Notes under the pieces: model-generated
Told to the model about the DNA's origin: nothing
Database searches by the model: none
The model's input: only the letters and a program-made list of their open reading frames with translations
Part shown: positions 53,644-61,755 of the stretch, one piece after another
Numbering within the stretch: the first letter of the stretch is position 1
Layout of the letters: every line of letters begins with the position of its first letter
Assembly: GCF_000377505.1 (NCBI RefSeq)
Contig: NZ_KB898185.1
Span: 124,001 to 188,000, forward strand
Origin: Paenibacillus massiliensis 2301065 = DSM 16942
Lineage (GTDB): Bacteria > Bacillota > Bacilli > Paenibacillales > Paenibacillaceae
Reading direction: 5' to 3'
Length of the DNA stretch: 64,000 bases
Translations under genes and position numbers: made by a program

Positions 53644-54408
53644 TTGTTCCGATGGATGTCCATCATTTGCTCCATGCTATGTTTATCGTTAATTGCTGTA
53701 CCGAATAGCGCGGCGACAGCTCCCGTTAAGAAGGACCGCTTCTATTATGAAAATAAAGGTGAGGTCTATTGGGAGGTACGGACAGATCAAAAGATGATTG
53801 CACTAACATTCGATGACGGGCCTGACCCGCAGCAGACCGTTGAAATTCTCGAGATCCTGAAGCAATATGATGCGAAGGCAACCTTTTTCGCGGTGGGAGA
53901 GAAAATAGCCAAATATCCGGAGATTGCAAAAAGAATTGTTACAGAGGGACACGAGCTTGGCAATCATACATACCACCATAGGATGTTCCGGCTTCCAGCG
54001 AATGCAGAGGCAGTGAGAGCTGAGATGGACCAGACCGAGCAGGAGATCGTACGGGCCACGGGCCGCCACTCCACGCTCTTTCGCCCACCAGGCGGTATCT
54101 ATGATGAGACGATTATCAATGTGTCGAAGGAAATGGGCCTAACCCCAATCATGTGGTCCTGGCATCAGGATACACACGACTGGAGTAGACCTGGAGTTCG
54201 TAAAATTGTTAACAAGGTGCTGAGGAACGCCCATAACGGCGATATTGTGCTGTTCCATGACTATGTCAGTGGAGGCTCACAGACAACGACGGCCCTGAAG
54301 GAAATTTTGCCAGAGCTTCTGAGACAGGGCTATCGGCTGGTAACTGTATCCGAGTTGATTAAGCCACCTATTATTTCTATCCCCGACCCTACTTCAACAG
54401 GTTCGTGA
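53644..54408 (+). CDS. Secreted polysaccharide deacetylase (CE4)
   Basis: Carbohydrate esterase family 4 deacetylase of 254 residues, probably modifying peptidoglycan or chitin-like polymers. TTG 53644 is set by GGGGAG 8 nt upstream. Signal peptide about 1-22 (MSIICSMLCLSLIAVPNSAA). NodB motifs: ALTFDDGPDP (Asp-Asp), HELGNHTYHH (metal His pair), RPPGG, WSWHQDTHDW and IVLFHDY (His). Nothing suggests a wall-anchoring domain. It converges on, and its last 20 bases overlap, the CheY-like gene. Confidence 0.93.
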   Translation: MFRWMSIICSMLCLSLIAVPNSAATAPVKKDRFYYENKGEVYWEVRTDQKMIALTFDDGPDPQQTVEILEILKQYDAKATFFAVGEKIAKYPEIAKRIVTEGHELGNHTYHHRMFRLPANAEAVRAEMDQTEQEIVRATGRHSTLFRPPGGIYDETIINVSKEMGLTPIMWSWHQDTHDWSRPGVRKIVNKVLRNAHNGDIVLFHDYVSGGSQTTTALKEILPELLRQGYRLVTVSELIKPPIISIPDPTSTGS

Positions 54409-54748
54409 TGCTTTGCTTGATTTTGTCATTCTGGAACGGCTTTACGATGAAGTCCTTGGCTCCCGCCTTGAAGGCTTCGATGATCACCTCATGCTGGCCC
54501 AGTGAGGAGCAGATTAGTACCCTCGCCTCTGGGTCAGCCTTGACGATTTCTCGCACAGCATCAATGCCGTTCATCACAGGCATATTGACATCTGTGGATA
54601 CAAAGTCAGGCCTCAGTTGTAAATACAAGCTTATTGCTTCACGACCGTTGCTCGCTTCGCCAATAACCTGGTGCCCCATTCCAGTAATAATATCCTTCAG
54701 AACATTGCGCATGAACATGGAGTCGTCCACAATAATACAAGTAGCCAT
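54389..54748 (-). CDS. CheY-like single-domain response regulator
   Basis: Receiver domain alone, 119 residues: VDDSMFMRN with the acidic pair, phospho-Asp in FVSTDVNMPVMNG, Thr/Ser in LICSSLG and Lys in DFIVKPF. It resembles Firmicute CheY closely, but sits outside any chemotaxis operon. ATG 54748 with AAGGGGA 6 nt upstream; the longer frame (to 54868) is rejected. 3' end overlaps the convergent deacetylase gene by 20 bp. Confidence 0.93.
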   Translation of the reverse strand: MATCIIVDDSMFMRNVLKDIITGMGHQVIGEASNGREAISLYLQLRPDFVSTDVNMPVMNGIDAVREIVKADPEARVLICSSLGQHEVIIEAFKAGAKDFIVKPFQNDKIKQSITNLLK

Positions 54749-54865
54749 TTGTTTTCCCCTTCCGAAAGCCAAAGACAGATAACAAGCACGAAGACTGTAG
54801 CCTATCCGTTGGCAGCTGCATATATGCTCAATATCGGAGAAAATGTGGGGAACTTGATAGATAGG

Positions 54866-54926
54866 CAAAAAACGCGACCGGGGTACGATATTTGTAGGTC
54901 TTTATATCTCGGCACCCTGTTCGCGG
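54866..54926 (-). terminator. Intrinsic terminator of the 95-residue gene
   Basis: Long stem CGCGA...TCGCG with inner GGGT...ACCC and ATAT/ATAT pairing; on the minus strand followed by six T. Confidence 0.7.
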
Positions 54927-55044
54927 ACCTGCAGAGACATACACAAATACGTACTCACGGTTCGTCACCTCTCAATCAGCAAGCAGGGTTCCATGTGTGA
55001 ATGCGCATCTGTGCCCCTGACTATTTTCACGCTGACATGTGATG

Positions 55045-55332
55045 TCATCCGCCTGAACGACTCACACGTTGATAGGCCTGGATGAAGGCCTTGGGATCAT
55101 CCCGCACCTGATACGAATAGACACCCGTGCCTGTGTGCAGGTAGAGCAGTCCCCCTTCGCCGAGCTTGCGGTAGGACATATCAAATACCTGCGGTAACGA
55201 AAATTCACGATACCGAGTCACGACCCGATCCGTGTACAAATACATGGTACGTTCATCTACAATCGCTTTCTGCTCCAGCCCATTTACCTCACGCTGTATC
55301 TTCTGATAAGCCTGTATCGCTACCCAGTCCAT
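55045..55332 (-). CDS. Hypothetical protein (95 aa)
   Basis: Not confidently recognised. Soluble 95-residue protein; pattern TMYLYTDRVVTRYREFSLPQ, FDMSYRKLGEGGLLYLHTG, then GVYSYQVRDDPKAFIQAYQ suggests a PH-like or DUF small domain, with alternating beta-strands and a C-terminal helix. Good AGGTGA ribosome site 4-5 nt before the ATG, and followed by a terminator. No function assigned. Confidence 0.75.
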   Translation of the reverse strand: MDWVAIQAYQKIQREVNGLEQKAIVDERTMYLYTDRVVTRYREFSLPQVFDMSYRKLGEGGLLYLHTGTGVYSYQVRDDPKAFIQAYQRVSRSGG

Positions 55333-55463
55333 CCGTTCACCTCTTTCATGTATGTTCTATCCGTAGCTTTCAGTATATGTTCAAGCTTCTTGCTAACAGC
55401 CTAGCATATTCCGTCCTTGGTCTCCACTCAGCCAGTTTTTAACATATCTGCTTAAACGCAAAG

Positions 55464-55496
55464 AGACCGCCCGGGTCTCAGCCCTGTGGACGGTCT
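55464..55496 (-). terminator. Terminator-like hairpin after yidC
   Basis: Stem AGACCG-CC/GG-CGGTCT; on the minus strand followed by CTTTGCGTTT. Moderately convincing. Confidence 0.5.
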
Positions 55497-55508
55497 GTAA
55501 TTCATAGA

Positions 55509-56333
55509 TTATGAAGCGTGCTGTGGTGCAGGCAACGCCTGCTCCTCTGTCGGATACAGTCTGCGGAACCAGATCGACTGCAGCAGCAGGAATGAGCCGC
55601 TGACCATCCAGTAGAGCGGCATAGCCGCTGGAGCACTGAATGAGAACACTGCCATCATGAGCGGAGACAGGTAGCCCACCAGTGCAAATTGCTTCCGCTG
55701 CTCAGGCGACATACTGGCCTGTGACACCCGAGCCTGGAGCAGATAGATCCCGGCTACGACAATGGCCATGATGATATCCGGCTTGCCAAGCTGGAACCAC
55801 CAGAAGGAGTGGCTGGATAGCTCCGGCGTCAGACGAATGGCGGTATACATGCCTGAGAGAATCGGCAGCTGAATCAGAATGGGCAGACAGCCGATATTGA
55901 GCGGATTGAATTGATGCTCCTTGTAGATCGCCATCATTTCCTGCTGCATTTTCTGTTGGCTAGCTGAATCCTTCTTGCTCTCGTACTTCTGCTTGAGCTC
56001 GTCCAGCTGTGGCTGCATGGCAGACATCTTCTGCTTCATTCCCTGCTGTGCACGCGCTTGGCGCATCATCAGAGGCAGGAGTGCCAAGCGCACGATCAGT
56101 GTAAGCGCGATGATGGATAAACCATAGCTTCCACTGAACCAAGCGGCAAGCTGCTGTAATACTAGGGACAGCGGGTATACGACGTAGTGATTGAAGAACC
56201 CTGGTGTCTGGCTGTCAATTTGTGCCGCCTGAGTACCGCAACCGGATAGTAGCATGACTATTGCTAATAAGGCGATAACTCCTAAAATCCGTACCTGAAC
56301 TGATCGGGAAGTGAATCCCTTGAATGACTCCAT
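55509..56333 (-). CDS. yidC: YidC/OxaA family membrane protein insertase
   Basis: Lipoprotein insertase of 274 residues, the short Gram-positive form. Lipobox MLLSGC with Cys about residue 33, five hydrophobic segments, a conserved core Arg in LTLIVRLALLPLMMRQ, a cytoplasmic coiled-coil loop (KQKMSAMQPQLDELKQKYES) and IGCLPILIQLPILSGMY. GAGGAGGAG lies 4 nt before ATG 56333. Located apart from rnpA-jag, so it may be a paralogue of the housekeeping SpoIIIJ-type gene. Confidence 0.95.
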   Translation of the reverse strand: MESFKGFTSRSVQVRILGVIALLAIVMLLSGCGTQAAQIDSQTPGFFNHYVVYPLSLVLQQLAAWFSGSYGLSIIALTLIVRLALLPLMMRQARAQQGMKQKMSAMQPQLDELKQKYESKKDSASQQKMQQEMMAIYKEHQFNPLNIGCLPILIQLPILSGMYTAIRLTPELSSHSFWWFQLGKPDIIMAIVVAGIYLLQARVSQASMSPEQRKQFALVGYLSPLMMAVFSFSAPAAMPLYWMVSGSFLLLQSIWFRRLYPTEEQALPAPQHAS

Positions 56334-56367
56334 AATGCTCCTCCTCGTTGAATGTTCTTCTTGAGCT

Positions 56368-56626
56368 TCAACGAGGTATGACAAGCAGATATATCATCAT
56401 CCGGAGCTTCTCTACGACGAATGACACGAGATAAATGGCCAGACAACTGACGAATATGAATGCAGAGCTGAGGGCTGCTGACCGTATCGCTCCACAAGCT
56501 GCCACCCTCGTAATCAAGCCAGTACTTCGTCACTCCGCAATAAAGATGTGCGATGTAGGCATAGCTGACTGTGCAGATGAGGCCAATGGTAAATATATAC
56601 GGAATCAAATCATGTAATTCCAGCAA
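56368..56626 (-). pseudogene. Small two-helix membrane protein gene, frameshifted
   Basis: A TTG at 56626 with AGGAGGTG 6 nt upstream opens a frame encoding a first helix (LIPYIFTIGLICTVSYAYIA and LYCGVTKY). From about 56522 the hydrophobic continuation lies one base further on: a stretch ending SSAFIFVSCLAIYLVSFVVE and KLRMMIYLLVIPR, then a stop at 56368. In the original frame the same DNA gives a hydrophilic, Arg/Ser-rich tail that runs into yidC. Most likely one two-helix membrane protein interrupted by a single base change; sequencing error and programmed shift are alternatives. Directly upstream of yidC. Confidence 0.5.
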
Positions 56627-56723
56627 GGGATTCACCTCCTTTCATGTCCCTTCATTGTACCATGCCATGACACAGATCGCACGAGTTGCTGGCGATGACA
56701 CAACTTCGTCATGATATAGACAT

Positions 56724-57737
56724 TTACTGCCACTGTCGCCGTTTCTCTCCTTTGAATATTCGCTCCAAGCGTGGCTCAACTAACCAGCTCATAGACATGA
56801 TTACACGTCCCGATGAGAGTAACAGTGTCAGGAGCAGACCAAGCAGGATCACCAGGACAAGGCTGGGTGCTGAGGCTGCAACGAAATAGGAATAGAACTC
56901 AGTAGCCAGCAAGCCTTTTACAACAAACCCATGCAGCAGGTAGACATACACCGTATGCTGCCCCTGCTCCGAGATCAAGGGAAGACGACGGGCAGGCACG
57001 AGCAGTAACACACAGCCGCCTATAAACGTGGCTACCGCGATATGGAGCAGACGATACAGGCCCGCGTACCATTCGGGATGGCCGAGTGAGGCATAGGAGT
57101 AACTGCCATAGAGCCACTGTGCATTCCAGTCCTGGCCATACCACGCATAGGCCATGTACAGCATGCCAAAAGCTAAGCCCGCCACTAGCCGCATACCTGG
57201 GGTCCGCAGCCGTTCGAGCTTGCTTTTATCCAGCAGGTAGCCTGCCAGAAAAAAAGGAAAAAACACAAGTGTCCGTGAGATACTCGCATAATATTCCGCA
57301 TCCGCTGCGTAACCAGCAAGCACAGCAACCGCAATGGATAGTGGGAGTGCGTACTTTACCTTGACGGCGAACGGCAGCACTGCCTTCCAAATGATCATGC
57401 TGAAGAAATACCACATCAGCCAGTAGGGCGTGAAAAGGGAAAAGCTGAGTCTGGATGTCCCCAATACAGCGTAATCGAACAAGGAGTACAGGCTCTCAAA
57501 AATAAAATAAGGGACCACCAATTGACTGATGACCCTTGTCGTATACTTGGAGTTGTCGATCTGCTTGCTGAAGTAGCCAGATACCATGACAAATAGTGGA
57601 ATATGAAACGTATAAATTGTCAAATACAAGGGCTGTAGTACCGTCTTGTCCGGTAGTGGTTCGATGAGATGGCCGACGACCACAAGCATTACCAGCAGCC
57701 ACTTCAGATTGTCAAAATAAGCATCCCTCGACTTCAT
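56724..57737 (-). CDS. Acyltransferase_3 family membrane protein
   Basis: Multi-pass acyltransferase (OafA/fucose-acetyltransferase-like), 337 residues with about ten hydrophobic segments. Motifs FDNLKWLLVMLVVVGHLIEP, with the catalytic His in VVGH, and FHIPLFVMVSGYFSK. Probably adds acetyl groups to a surface glycan; neighbours do not name the substrate. Confidence 0.9.
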   Translation of the reverse strand: MKSRDAYFDNLKWLLVMLVVVGHLIEPLPDKTVLQPLYLTIYTFHIPLFVMVSGYFSKQIDNSKYTTRVISQLVVPYFIFESLYSLFDYAVLGTSRLSFSLFTPYWLMWYFFSMIIWKAVLPFAVKVKYALPLSIAVAVLAGYAADAEYYASISRTLVFFPFFLAGYLLDKSKLERLRTPGMRLVAGLAFGMLYMAYAWYGQDWNAQWLYGSYSYASLGHPEWYAGLYRLLHIAVATFIGGCVLLLVPARRLPLISEQGQHTVYVYLLHGFVVKGLLATEFYSYFVAASAPSLVLVILLGLLLTLLLSSGRVIMSMSWLVEPRLERIFKGEKRRQWQ

Positions 57738-58089
57738 ATAATCCCTCCCCGTTCCTGCAGGTGGTCAGAATCGTCGCATGTGTAATAGGCCACATAGTAC
57801 TGTACAGTACATCTCTGTACTGTGCTGTGCTGTATTTAACCTATCTGCGCACTCTTTACCCCGAAGGAGGGAATATGAACCCGAATATGTCTGATTGGTA
57901 CCTTTCCATTTATTCGTAAATTCAGCAATGCTGCAATGCCGCGTTATCCTGCAGACAATCTTCATAGGTTAACCACGCTACATAAACTAGCAATTCAACA
58001 AACCTATTCGCTCTGTTTGTTTGTTCTTATTGCCAGCTCTTCATGTCCTCGTTGTCTCACAGGTCGGTATTCGACTCTTGGATTCACGC
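57738..58089. other. Intergenic region with palindrome and possible leader peptide
   Basis: No recognised gene. Contains a perfect 14-bp palindrome GTACTGTACAGTAC (57797-57810) followed by GTACTGTGCTGTGCTGT, and on the plus strand GAAGGAGG four bases before ATG 57875, starting a 14-codon frame. No convincing terminator of nadA was found. Confidence 0.5.
57875..57919 (+). CDS. Possible 14-residue peptide
   Basis: ATG with a very good AAGGAGG ribosome site 4 nt upstream, coding for MNPNMSDWYLSIYS. No gene follows on this strand for several kilobases, so it is unlikely to be a leader. Included only because of the ribosome site. Confidence 0.2.
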   Translation: MNPNMSDWYLSIYS

Positions 58090-59205
58090 TCAGCCCGGTA
58101 TGCGCAGCATCCGCTCAAGCGCCAACACCGCATCCTTACGAATCGCTTCTGGTACCTGAATAATGCCTACTGGCTGCCCCTTCTCGATCTGCTCCAGTGA
58201 CCACAGCAGGTGTGGCAGATCAATTCGGTTCATCGTCAGACACGGGCACATGTCCGGGTTCAGCGATTCAATGTGCTGCTCGGGGTGCTCCTGGATGATA
58301 CGCTGGACAAGATTCATCTCCGTCCCAACAGCCCATTTGCTGCCTGCGGGTGCCTTAAGGATCGTATCTATAATATATTTCGTAGAGCCTGCACAATCCG
58401 AGAGCGCTACGACCTCACGAGAGCATTCCGGATGAACAATGATTTGCACCTCTGGATCACGCTCACGGATCATTCGAATGTTCTGCACGGTGAACTTCTC
58501 ATGCACAGAGCAGTGACCCTTCCACAGTATGATCCGCTGCTCATCACGCTGCTGGTCCGCTGTCAGCTCCAGTTCATCTGTGAGCGGATTCCATACAGTC
58601 ATCTCACCCAGCGGAATGCCTAGATCGAACGCGGTATTGCGACCCAAATGCTGATCCGGCAAGAACAGAATACGTTCCTTCTGCTCCAATGCCCAGCGAA
58701 GCACCTTGCTTGCATTCGAAGAGGTCACGGTGGCTCCGCCATGGCGACCGACGAACGCCTTGATCGCAGCCGTCGAGTTCACATAGGTGAGTGGAATGAT
58801 CGTATCCCCATAGATCGCCTGCAGCTTAGCCCATGCACGCTCCGTCTGCTCCACATCAGCCATGTCAGCCATCGAGCAGCCTGCTCGCATATCGGGTAAG
58901 ACGACCGTCTGGTGCTGTCCGGTCAGCATGTCAGCAGTCTCTGCCATGAAGTGCACGCCGCAGAAAACGATATACTCTGCCTCCTGATTCAGTTCGGCCA
59001 ACTGCGCGAGCTGCAAGGAATCGCCTGTCATATCCGCGAACTGGATAACCTCGTCCTTCTGATAATGATGACCAGGAATCAGCAACTTCGTCCCGAGTCT
59101 TTCCTTAATAGCTGTAACTCTTCGTTCCATTTCCTCCACTGACAATGATTTGTAATGCTCAGGCATCATGGCTGCTCTGGACTTTAATGCCTCCAAAATA
59201 GACAT
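58090..59205 (-). CDS. nadA: Quinolinate synthase A
   Basis: Fe-S enzyme that condenses iminoaspartate and dihydroxyacetone phosphate to quinolinate. 371 residues. The three cluster cysteines are in [26 protein letters not shown] and [12 protein letters not shown]. Also [11 protein letters not shown] and [19 protein letters not shown] before the ATG lies within the nadC end; the genes are separated by 3 bp. Last gene of nadBCA. Confidence 0.97.
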   Translation of the reverse strand: MSILEALKSRAAMMPEHYKSLSVEEMERRVTAIKERLGTKLLIPGHHYQKDEVIQFADMTGDSLQLAQLAELNQEAEYIVFCGVHFMAETADMLTGQHQTVVLPDMRAGCSMADMADVEQTERAWAKLQAIYGDTIIPLTYVNSTAAIKAFVGRHGGATVTSSNASKVLRWALEQKERILFLPDQHLGRNTAFDLGIPLGEMTVWNPLTDELELTADQQRDEQRIILWKGHCSVHEKFTVQNIRMIRERDPEVQIIVHPECSREVVALSDCAGSTKYIIDTILKAPAGSKWAVGTEMNLVQRIIQEHPEQHIESLNPDMCPCLTMNRIDLPHLLWSLEQIEKGQPVGIIQVPEAIRKDAVLALERMLRIPG

Positions 59206-59208
59206 GTG

Positions 59209-60051
59209 TCATTCCTCCTCTGAATCTGTAATATCCATGCTAATGTCCAGGCTCTGCACCGAATGAGTCAGGAAGCCAAGTGATATATAATGAACACCCG
59301 TGCCTCGGTATGCAGGCAACGTATCCATGGTGATTCCACCGGATGCTTCGGTGACAATATGCTCCGGGGTAAGGGCGGCGAATCTGCGTACATTATCCGG
59401 AGAGCAGTTATCGAACATGATAATGTCCGGACTGGCTGCAATCGCCTCATGTAGTTGCTCCTCCGTCTCAATCTCCACCTCGATATTCATCATATGCCCT
59501 GCAGCACTGCGGGCTCGCTCCACCGCCTTGGTGATGGAGCCACAGGCAGCAATGTGATTGTCCTTGATCATAATCCCGTCATACAGACCCTGCCTATGAT
59601 TGAAGCCTCCACCTGCACGTACCGCATATTTTTCCAGCATCCTTATACCTGGTGTCGTCTTCCTTGTATCGCAGATACGAATGCTAGGGTCATTAAGGGA
59701 ACCCACGGCGTGCGCAGTCATTGTCGCAATACCGGACATCCGCTGAATCAGATTCAGGATGACACGTTCTCCGGTCAGCAGTGCGGCAACCGGCCCTTCC
59801 ATGCTGGCAATGTACTCCCCACGGCTGACCCCCTCGCCATCTTGCTTCCGTAATTCAACCTGAATGTCCGGGTCCAGCAGCCTGAAGCCCTCCGTGATGA
59901 TCTGTCCCCCCGCAAAGATCCCGTTCGACTTGCTATGAATAATGGCTCTACCGTGCTGCCCGTCGAAAATGACCTCCGAGGTACAATCACCGCTACCGAT
60001 ATCCTCCAGATAAAAGGCCTCCAGCATTTTTCTTAGCTGTAAACGTTCCAT
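59209..60051 (-). CDS. nadC: Nicotinate-nucleotide pyrophosphorylase (carboxylating)
   Basis: Quinolinate phosphoribosyltransferase, 280 residues. Motifs EDIGSGDCTSEV, LNLIQRMSGIATMT, CDTRKTTPGIRMLEKYAVRA, GGGFNHRQGLYDGIMIKDNH, EVEIETEEQL, MFDNCSPDNV, EASGGITMDTL. Its first 19 bases overlap the end of nadB in another frame. Together the three gene products make nicotinate mononucleotide from aspartate. Confidence 0.97.
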   Translation of the reverse strand: MERLQLRKMLEAFYLEDIGSGDCTSEVIFDGQHGRAIIHSKSNGIFAGGQIITEGFRLLDPDIQVELRKQDGEGVSRGEYIASMEGPVAALLTGERVILNLIQRMSGIATMTAHAVGSLNDPSIRICDTRKTTPGIRMLEKYAVRAGGGFNHRQGLYDGIMIKDNHIAACGSITKAVERARSAAGHMMNIEVEIETEEQLHEAIAASPDIIMFDNCSPDNVRRFAALTPEHIVTEASGGITMDTLPAYRGTGVHYISLGFLTHSVQSLDISMDITDSEEE

Positions 60052-61655
60052 GTCTCCATGATCCTCTCATTCGTTCTAATCTTGATATCACCTTGCTGGT
60101 GAATAATCTGACGTCCCCTCCAAGATGCCTGACTGTCTGGAACATCCGTGCGAAAATGCGCTCCGCGGCTCTCTTCCCGTAGCAGCGCGGACCGAGTGAC
60201 CATTTTGGCCAGCATCCATAGGTTGGTCAGCTCACGCTCTTCATTTGTGATATTGTGCACATTCTTAAGCATTCTGGGTCTACTATCCAGCCAATTCCTT
60301 AGCTGCGCCAGCTCACCCTGGGTACGAGCAATGGATACATAAGCTGTCATTCGCCGTTGCAGCTCTTGTCTCGTAAGCTCTGGCACCTCAATCATACGCA
60401 CCTGCACATTAAAGGGGTCTGAATGATTGCTTTTATGCCCTTTTCTTGGCTCACTAGCAGACGATTGCCCGAATTGCCATACCTCTTCTTCAGCTAAGTG
60501 GCGAGCCACTCTTCGGCCTGTGACTAAAGTTTCCAGCAACGAATTGCTGGCCAGTCGGTTGGCCCCATGCAGACCTGTGCAGGCGGCCTCACCGATCGCG
60601 TATAATCCTGGCACGGCCGTTGCACCGTGCTCATCTGTCACAATGCCCCCCATCATGAAGTGCATCCCCGGAGAGACAGGAATTCTTCCTTCCTCCAGTC
60701 GAATACCTGCATGCTCGCAGAGGCTGGCAATGGTCGGAAAACGTTCGCTGAAGCTCGTGCAGTTCCGGATATCCATATAGATCCGATGGCCTTCAAGCTG
60801 CTCACTCAGCATGATGCGTGCCGCAATATCACGGGGAGCCAGATCACCCAGCGGGTGACGCCCCTTCAGTATCGCCCGGCCCGTCTCATCAACCAGTGTA
60901 CCGCCCTCTCCTCGTACGGCCTCCGACACAAGGCCATAGCATGTGCCTTCATGCACTAGCAAGGTCGGGTGAAATTGCATGAATTCTAGATCAGCCAGTT
61001 CTGCGCCTGCCCAGTAGGCCATTAGCAGCCCATCTCCCGTCACTGTCTTATCATTGGTGTGACAGGCATACAGCTCCCCGCAGCCCCCAGCTGCAATGAC
61101 CACCGCATCCGCCGCATAGGAGTCAACATTACCTTCGCGGTCCTTCGCAAGAACACCCTTGCAGTGGCCTGCCTCATCAAGCAGCAGCTCCAGTGCCGTG
61201 GTGTGCTCAAGTAGCTCAACCTGCCGCCGCAGACGAAGCTGCAAATACTCCACGAGACGACGCCCGGTAGCATCTCCTCCGGCATGAAAGATCCGATGTG
61301 CAGAATGGGCTCCTTCCCTCCCTAATTTCACACTCCCCAGTTCATCTCGATCAAAGGGAAAATCCTGAGCCAGTAGCTCCTCCACGATCACTTTCCCTTC
61401 ATGAATGATCTCCGTCACAGCACGTACATCATTATGACCACATCCGACCGTCAGCGTATCCTGTATGTGGGCCTGCACTGTATCTTCTTCAGCATAAGAG
61501 GTTGCGATCCCGCCTTGAGCGAGTGCAGAATTACTGCGGCCTATGGCAGCCTTCGCCATCACGGTCAGATGGATGTGCTCCGGCAGAGCCGTTGCCAGCG
61601 ACAAGGCTGCCGCTCCTGAACCAATGATGATTATCTTGCGTTGCGGTTGCTGCAA
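60033..61655 (-). CDS. nadB: L-aspartate oxidase
   Basis: FAD flavoprotein that oxidises L-aspartate to iminoaspartate. 540 residues, TTG start with GGGGGGAG 4-5 nt upstream. Motifs: IIIGSGAAALSLATALPEH (FAD dinucleotide fold), SNSALAQGGIATSY, HSAHRIFHAGGDATG, MQFHPTLL, GMHFMMGGI, CTGLHGANRLASNSLLE. First gene of the nad operon, divergent from nifS across 100 bp with a NiaR-type operator. Confidence 0.97.
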   Translation of the reverse strand: MQQPQRKIIIIGSGAAALSLATALPEHIHLTVMAKAAIGRSNSALAQGGIATSYAEEDTVQAHIQDTLTVGCGHNDVRAVTEIIHEGKVIVEELLAQDFPFDRDELGSVKLGREGAHSAHRIFHAGGDATGRRLVEYLQLRLRRQVELLEHTTALELLLDEAGHCKGVLAKDREGNVDSYAADAVVIAAGGCGELYACHTNDKTVTGDGLLMAYWAGAELADLEFMQFHPTLLVHEGTCYGLVSEAVRGEGGTLVDETGRAILKGRHPLGDLAPRDIAARIMLSEQLEGHRIYMDIRNCTSFSERFPTIASLCEHAGIRLEEGRIPVSPGMHFMMGGIVTDEHGATAVPGLYAIGEAACTGLHGANRLASNSLLETLVTGRRVARHLAEEEVWQFGQSSASEPRKGHKSNHSDPFNVQVRMIEVPELTRQELQRRMTAYVSIARTQGELAQLRNWLDSRPRMLKNVHNITNEERELTNLWMLAKMVTRSALLREESRGAHFRTDVPDSQASWRGRQIIHQQGDIKIRTNERIMETWNVYS

Positions 61656-61678
61656 TACACTCCCCCCTCAATGTCATT

Positions 61679-61698
61679 ACATGTGTCTTGACACCTAT
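61679..61698. promoter_or_regulatory. NiaR-type operator between nadB and nifS
   Basis: Inverted repeat ACATGTGTC-TT-GACACCTAT, arms matching in 7 of 9 positions, in the 100-bp divergent region. It overlaps the nifS -35 box, so a repressor bound here could silence both operons. NiaR (YrxA) sites in Bacillales have the GTGTC...GACAC core. Confidence 0.7.
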
Positions 61699-61717
61699 CT
61701 TTACACAACAATACAAT
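61688..61717 (+). promoter_or_regulatory. Sigma-A promoter of nifS-niaR
   Basis: TTGACA (61688-61693), 18-nt spacer, TACAAT (61712-61717), 38 bp before the nifS ATG. The -35 box is inside the NiaR-type operator. Confidence 0.65.
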
Positions 61718-61755
61718 TAGCACAAGAGTTTTGTTGAACGAAAAGGAGATTTCAC

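Noticed and set aside
54389..54868. N-terminal extension of the CheY-like protein
   Set aside because: The ribosome site is at 54748 and the extension has no similarity to receiver proteins.
56282..56635. Single 117-codon protein covering the whole frame before yidC
   Set aside because: The second half is hydrophilic and runs into the yidC start, while another frame carries a good membrane helix; treated as a frameshifted gene.
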